Shown: one piece after another, positions 61,648 through 64,000 of the stretch
Position numbering within the stretch: the first letter of the stretch is position 1
How the letters are laid out: every line of letters begins with the position of its first letter
Origin: Luteibacter sp. OK325
GTDB lineage: Bacteria; Pseudomonadota; Gammaproteobacteria; Xanthomonadales; Rhodanobacteraceae
Length of the DNA stretch: 64,000 nt
Assembly: GCF_003050935.1 (NCBI RefSeq)
Contig: NZ_QAOX01000005.1
Span: forward strand, 62,001 to 126,000
Direction of reading: 5' to 3'
Notes under the pieces: model-generated
What the model saw: only the letters and a program-made list of their open reading frames with translations
The model's database searches: none
What the model was told of the DNA's origin: nothing
Program-made: the position numbers and the translations under genes

Positions 61648-63332
61648 GAGACCACCACTTCGCGGAACATGCCCGCTTCCATGTGATAGAGCATGTGGCA
61701 GTGGAAGGCCCACCGCCCGGGGTTATCGGCATTCACCGCATAAGTCACCTGCTGGGCGGGCTGCACGTTCACCGTGTGCTTGCGCACCAGGAACTCGCCA
61801 TCCGGCGATTCCACCTCGCTCCACATGCCGTGCAGGTGAATCGGGTGATTCATCATGGTGTCGTTGACCAGGCGCACGCGCAAGCGCTCGCCGCGGCGGA
61901 AATGCACCGGTGTCGCAGCGGAATACTTCACGCCGTCGAACGACCACGCGAAGCGCTCCATGTTGCCGGTAAGGTGCAGTTCGATCGTTCTCCCCGGCTC
62001 GCGCGTGTCCAGCGCACCGCCGATCGTACGCAGATCGGCGTAGGTAAGGACGCGATGGCTGCGCTCGCGCAGCCCGACGCCGGGATCGTCAAGGTTGGTC
62101 CGTGGCATGTCCACACGCATGTCGACACCGGGGCCGTACTCGGTGCTGGCGTGGTGGGCCATCACCATCCCGCCGCCATCGCCGCTGTCTTCGGCCATCG
62201 AGCCCATCATGTCGCGCATCGCCAGGCGCGGTCGGGAATCGAGTGCCGGCACCTCGGCGCGCATGCCCTCGCGTGGCGCTAGCGTGGCGCGGGCGAAACC
62301 CGAGCGGTCGATCGACTGGGCGAAGATCGTATAGGCGGGGTCCTCGCGCGGCTCGATGATCACGTCATAGGTTTCCGCCGCGGAAAGGCGGAGCTCATCG
62401 ACCATGACAGGCTCCACGTCCTGGCCGTCCGCGGCGACCACGCTCAGGCGCAGGCCAGGAATGCGCAGGTCGAAGATCGAGTTGGACGAACCGTTGATCA
62501 GGCGCAGCCGGACCCGCTCGCCGGGCCGGAACAAGCCGGTCCAGTTGCCTGCCGGCGCGCTGCCGTTGACGAGGTAGGTGTACGTCGCGCCCGATACATC
62601 GGCGAGGTCGCCAGGGTTCATCCGCATGCGGTTCCACATGCGACGCATGGCCATGGCATCGCCAAAGCCCTTCGCACGCGCGTCGCGCAAGAAGTCGGCA
62701 ACGGTCGGCTGCGCGTAGTTGTAGATATCACTGCGCGAGCGCAGCTTGGCATAGAGGCGCTCGGGATCCTCATCGGTCCAGTCGCTGATAAGGATCACGT
62801 GCTCACGGTCCACCGCGTGGCGTTCACCCTCCTTCGGGGCGATGACGATGGCACCGTACAGGCCGCTCTGTTCCTGGAAACGACTGTGTGCGTGATACCA
62901 ATAGGTGCCCGATTGCTTCACGGCGAAGCGATAAGTGAACTCGCTGCGTGCCGGTATGCCGTCGAAGCTCAGGCCCGGCACGCCGTCCTGGTTGAAGGGC
63001 ACCACGAGGCCGTGCCAGTGAATCGACGACACGGTGTCGAGCTGGTTGCGCACGCGCAGGATGACGGACTCGCCCTCGCGCCAACGCAGGATCGGGCCCG
63101 GCACACCACCATTCACCGTCACGGCGGTCCGTGCGCGACCGGTGAAGTCGACGGCAGCCTGACGGATGTCCAGGGTCATGTCAGGGCCGGCCAGTTCGCC
63201 CGCACTCCGCATCGGCTCGGTCGCGGTGGCGGGTCGGACGACGCCGAAGCCCAGCCCGATGCCTGCCACCGCCACGCCCTGGACGAAACGGCGGCGTGGC
63301 AGGTGGATCGTTGGTTCGCCGTGATCGCGCAT
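61644..63332 (-). CDS. copA: Copper resistance multicopper oxidase CopA
   Basis: A 562-residue periplasmic multicopper oxidase. It has a twin-arginine-type signal (LPRRRFVQGVAVAGIG), copper ligands H-W-H-G (105-108) and H-A-H-S (147-150), and the C-terminal H-L-H-G and H-C-H-M-L-Y-H-x4-M centres. Met/His-rich patches between cupredoxin domains (MGSMAEDSGDGGGMVMAHHA region) fit the CopA branch. It oxidises Cu(I) to Cu(II). The start at 63332 was chosen for the Tat signal and GGGAAA upstream. It is transcribed with copB. No CopRS-type regulator is in the window. Confidence 0.95.
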   Translation of the reverse strand: MRDHGEPTIHLPRRRFVQGVAVAGIGLGFGVVRPATATEPMRSAGELAGPDMTLDIRQAAVDFTGRARTAVTVNGGVPGPILRWREGESVILRVRNQLDTVSSIHWHGLVVPFNQDGVPGLSFDGIPARSEFTYRFAVKQSGTYWYHAHSRFQEQSGLYGAIVIAPKEGERHAVDREHVILISDWTDEDPERLYAKLRSRSDIYNYAQPTVADFLRDARAKGFGDAMAMRRMWNRMRMNPGDLADVSGATYTYLVNGSAPAGNWTGLFRPGERVRLRLINGSSNSIFDLRIPGLRLSVVAADGQDVEPVMVDELRLSAAETYDVIIEPREDPAYTIFAQSIDRSGFARATLAPREGMRAEVPALDSRPRLAMRDMMGSMAEDSGDGGGMVMAHHASTEYGPGVDMRVDMPRTNLDDPGVGLRERSHRVLTYADLRTIGGALDTREPGRTIELHLTGNMERFAWSFDGVKYSAATPVHFRRGERLRVRLVNDTMMNHPIHLHGMWSEVESPDGEFLVRKHTVNVQPAQQVTYAVNADNPGRWAFHCHMLYHMEAGMFREVVVS

Positions 63333-63421
63333 GTCGTTTCCCGAGCCCGGAACATCGAAAGAACACCGAGCGTAACGACGATGGTCGAGGCGCGACAACT
63401 CTGGAGCAGGCTCCGTGCGGC

Positions 63422-64000
63422 CTAACGGTAGCTCACGTTGACGACGATCGAAGCATTGGCCGCACCGGGCGTCACCGTCTGGCCGACGCGGCGATAGCGG
63501 GCGCGAAATCCGTAGCTGCGCCCTTCACGCACCGCCGGCAGGATCAAGGGCGACGGCCCGTTGGGTATGACCTGGGTATCGGGATCGTCACTGCGCAGTT
63601 CCACGGCGACGCCGGTGGCCGGAGCGGCGCCTCCGATCTTGAACAATGAGGCGTCGTGGTCGTCCGGCGCCGCCGTGAAGCTCATGAGTATCTGGGTGGC
63701 ATTCCTGCAACCGGTGGAGACCAGTGCCTGCGAGACCCACGGGCTGCTGCCGGCGACGAGCAGGTCGCGGCCATCGACCTTGTCCAGCGCAAAGGTGAGG
63801 CCGCGTGAGGCAAAGGCGCAGGTGGGTCGCTCCGGCTCGATACGCGTGTCCAGCAGGTCCACCCAGACCTGCGCACGGTCGTCGTAGCCGCCGCGGGCGA
63901 GTGTTCCCGAGGTAAGCGCCCCACCCTCGTCGACGGCGCCGGTCTTGATGAGCTGCACGCGGTAGTGCGAGACGAGGGTGGCATCGAAGATAAAGGGAAT
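63422..64000 (-). CDS. Fimbrial subunit/adhesin, 5' end beyond window
   Basis: The C-terminal 193 or so residues of a chaperone-usher-type fimbrial protein. The frame is open to base 64000, so the N-terminus is missing. Visible features are the strand YRVQLIKTG, a Cys pair (PTCAFASRG and STGCRNATQ), and a pilin-domain tail ending VVNVSYR. The penultimate aromatic motif fits donor-strand exchange. The partial nature leaves open whether it is a major pilin or a tip adhesin. It lies 89 bp upstream of copA in the same orientation, but need not share a transcript. Confidence 0.78.
   Translation of the reverse strand: MPFIFDATLVSHYRVQLIKTGAVDEGGALTSGTLARGGYDDRAQVWVDLLDTRIEPERPTCAFASRGLTFALDKVDGRDLLVAGSSPWVSQALVSTGCRNATQILMSFTAAPDDHDASLFKIGGAAPATGVAVELRSDDPDTQVIPNGPSPLILPAVREGRSYGFRARYRRVGQTVTPGAANASIVVNVSYR

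Overview
The window looks like chromosomal DNA of a high-GC gammaproteobacterium. The best guess is Rhodanobacteraceae (Luteibacter/Dyella-like) within the Xanthomonadales. This is inferred from the GC-rich codon use, the many LysR-plus-oxidoreductase pairs, the CopAB and FhaB/FhaC-type loci, and scattered GTGGGAGC-type palindromic repeats. No 16S gene or other direct taxonomic marker is present. I see no tRNA, rRNA, integrase, transposase or CRISPR array. Coding density is very high and no gene-free stretch exceeds about 300 bases.

Layout. 1-15.1 kb: a partial arylsulfatase, DoxX, a rifamycin ADP-ribosyltransferase (arr), and small metabolic and detoxification genes controlled by LysR, CGNR and winged-helix regulators. 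This part includes a two-gene operon (8.1-9.6 kb) whose SDR and alpha/beta-hydrolase proteins both lack a canonical catalytic residue. 15.1-19.5 kb: a LysR gene, then a compact operon. It encodes a tetrapyrrole-methylase-fold SAM methyltransferase of the borosin type, two small precursor-like peptides, and a TPR/GGDEF diguanylate cyclase whose start overlaps the second peptide's stop. I read this as a split borosin (backbone N-methylated RiPP) cluster, and it is the most interesting system here. 19.5-23.6 kb: a candidate conflict or signalling operon of a TIR-TM-TPR protein, a 49-residue charged peptide and a SLOG/SLATT-like membrane protein. 23.9-29.7 kb: a complete RND efflux operon with 4-bp and shorter gene overlaps.

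29.7-48 kb: a mosaic of solitary functions (L,D-transpeptidase, FAD monooxygenase, a GST/DUF899/PAS-HTH operon, chemoreceptor, histidine phosphatase, DksA-like zinc finger, GH29 fucosidase, MFS exporter), interleaved with LysR regulators facing their targets. The chemoreceptor has a convincing sigma-28 promoter. GTGGGAGC palindromes sit mostly between convergent genes. 48.1-58.9 kb: a two-partner secretion operon, a roughly 3000-residue YDG-repeat exoprotein (TpsA) followed by its TpsB transporter, with a CRP/Clp-like operator upstream. 59.1-64 kb: LysR with an SDR, copper resistance copA-copB with a 4-bp overlap, and a fimbrial subunit that runs off the right edge.

Functionally the region is accessory: xenobiotic and antibiotic handling (arr, RND, MFS, monooxygenases, GST), envelope and surface structures (TPS exoprotein, pilin, L,D-transpeptidase, CopAB), signalling (GGDEF, MCP, TIR/SLOG) and one RiPP pathway. 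Two CRP/Clp-like palindromes, upstream of the TIR operon and the TPS operon, hint at shared global control of these surface and conflict loci.
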